A stretch of DNA of 64,000 nt, from the NCBI RefSeq assembly GCF_003751945.1, contig NZ_RJKL01000001.1:6386001-6450000 (forward strand). Direction: 5' to 3'. The DNA comes from Couchioplanes caeruleus. Its GTDB lineage: Bacteria > Actinomycetota > Actinomycetes > Mycobacteriales > Micromonosporaceae. Below, in pieces: positions 63,536-64,000 of the stretch. A program made the translations under genes and the position numbers. Each line of letters opens with the position of its first letter. Position 1 is the first letter of the stretch. The notes below the pieces were generated by a model. It was not told where the DNA came from, did no database searches, and saw only the letters and a program-made list of their open reading frames with translations.

Positions 63536-64000
63536 AGCGCCCCTGCTCGTTCTGCTTCGGGTTTCCCGAGCGTTACGGTCTCGCCGGTGGCCGCGCTGCG
63601 GCGGGCCGCGTCCAGGACCTCCATGGCGCGCACCGAGTCCCACGGGTCGACGGGCAGCGGACCCTCGCCGCGGACCGCGGCCGCGAACGCCGGGTAGAAA
63701 CTGTCCCAGCGACCGCGCTCGCTGCGGACGGGCGCGCCGGTGGCGCCGCGGTAGAGGCGGCCCCACGCGTGCTCCGGCTCGACGCCCCAGCGCTCGCCGA
63801 GCGCGGAGGGGGAGCGGCCGGCCTTCAGCAGCGCCTCCTGGCCGTCGATCCCGTCGACGATGTAGGTGCCCGTCGTGCCGGTGACACGGAAGCGGGGGCC
63901 GGGCGCCGCCTGCCGCCAGCTGCCCCACAGATGCGACTCGACGCCGCTCGCGTGGTGCAGCGCCACGAAGGCGTCGCTGTCCAGTTCGCCGTCGGCGCGC
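63532..64000 (-). CDS. Gfo/Idh/MocA oxidoreductase, C-terminal part (partial)
   Basis: Only the C-terminal 155 residues are in the window; the frame is open to the edge. The segment FVALHHASGVESHLWGSW, then FRVTGTTGTYIVDGIDGQEALLKAG is the C-terminal beta-sheet of the family, with the closing YPAFAAAVRGEGPLPVDPWDSVRAMEVLDAARRSA. These enzymes oxidise or reduce sugars and inositols with NAD(P). The N-terminal Rossmann domain lies beyond position 64000. The stop is convergent with the serine hydrolase gene, overlapping by four bases. Confidence 0.85.
   Translation of the reverse strand, partial: RADGELDSDAFVALHHASGVESHLWGSWRQAAPGPRFRVTGTTGTYIVDGIDGQEALLKAGRSPSALGERWGVEPEHAWGRLYRGATGAPVRSERGRWDSFYPAFAAAVRGEGPLPVDPWDSVRAMEVLDAARRSAATGETVTLGKPEAERAGAL

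Overview
The window is a chromosomal piece of a high-GC actinomycete. The dense GC-rich genes, frequent GTG starts, ATGA/GTGA start-stop overlaps, alanine-rich proteins and gene content (SoxR, DesK-type two-component pair, streptogrisin-like protease with ricin-type lectin, heterodimeric ABC exporter, GH16 and GH78 enzymes, secreted Hint toxin) suggest a Micromonosporaceae-type organism such as Actinoplanes. That genus guess is inference; no rRNA or tRNA is present to confirm it.

Layout. 1-2.7 kb: end of a membrane protein, a PAPS sulfotransferase and, on the minus strand, a kinase-like (APH fold) protein coupled to a small 103-residue protein; this looks like the edge of a surface glycan locus. 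2.8-9.0 kb: secreted GH16 glucanase, an unknown membrane-anchored protein, then a c-di-GMP-I (GEMM) riboswitch in front of a secreted six-repeat Calx-beta protein. 9.0-13.5 kb: TetR-controlled heterodimeric ABC exporter whose two subunits are bridged by a 30-codon ORF. 13.5-18.1 kb: GlpD/TetR facing an alkyl-DHAP-synthase-like flavoenzyme and a DagK-type lipid kinase, a lipid/glycerol-phosphate module. 18.1-22.6 kb: a frameshifted XRE regulator, GNAT, YggT, DUF2306 protein and a NarL/DesK pair. 22.8-29.6 kb: secreted GH78 rhamnosidase behind a LacI-type operator, then a molybdate operon (MerR-HTH/Mop regulator, modA, modB, modC) with a 50-bp tandem duplication at the modB-modC junction. 29.7-32.4 kb: a TPR-like orphan and a secreted S1 protease-lectin.

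32.6-37.1 kb: NAD kinase fused to an NATD1-type acetyltransferase, a UBP-type zinc finger, a receiver-thioredoxin-reductase fusion and a cNMP-binding sensor kinase, apparently one redox-signalling operon, in which the last two genes are broken by small indels and an internal deletion. SoxR and a divergent NmrA-like oxidoreductase follow, with a perfect SoxR box between them. 38.3-43.2 kb: a polymorphic-toxin locus. It encodes a secreted ALF-repeat/coiled-coil protein with a Hint domain and a C-terminal toxin, interrupted by an amber codon just after the signal peptide. A candidate immunity gene and an orphan deaminase-like toxin remnant follow, cut off at a strong terminator.

43.2-51.6 kb (minus): a membrane protein, then a four-gene set (GCS2/ATP-grasp ligase, AsnB-like amidotransferase, S9 peptidase, MFS transporter) that may make and handle a small peptide-like metabolite. 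51.8-57.6 kb: pyruvate phosphate dikinase, a SulP-carbonic anhydrase fusion and a tandem pair of unknown small proteins. 57.7-64 kb: a stand-alone chemoreceptor signalling domain, a YchJ-like protein, a tightly coupled kynurenine operon (kynA, kynU, amidohydrolase, NmrA-like reductase, serine hydrolase) and the end of a Gfo/Idh/MocA oxidoreductase.

The polymorphic-toxin locus, the riboswitch-Calx-beta pair and the ATP-grasp/AsnB operon are the most promising places for something undescribed. Several genes carry single-base frameshifts in C/G-rich stretches, so assembly error must be excluded before any of them is called a pseudogene.
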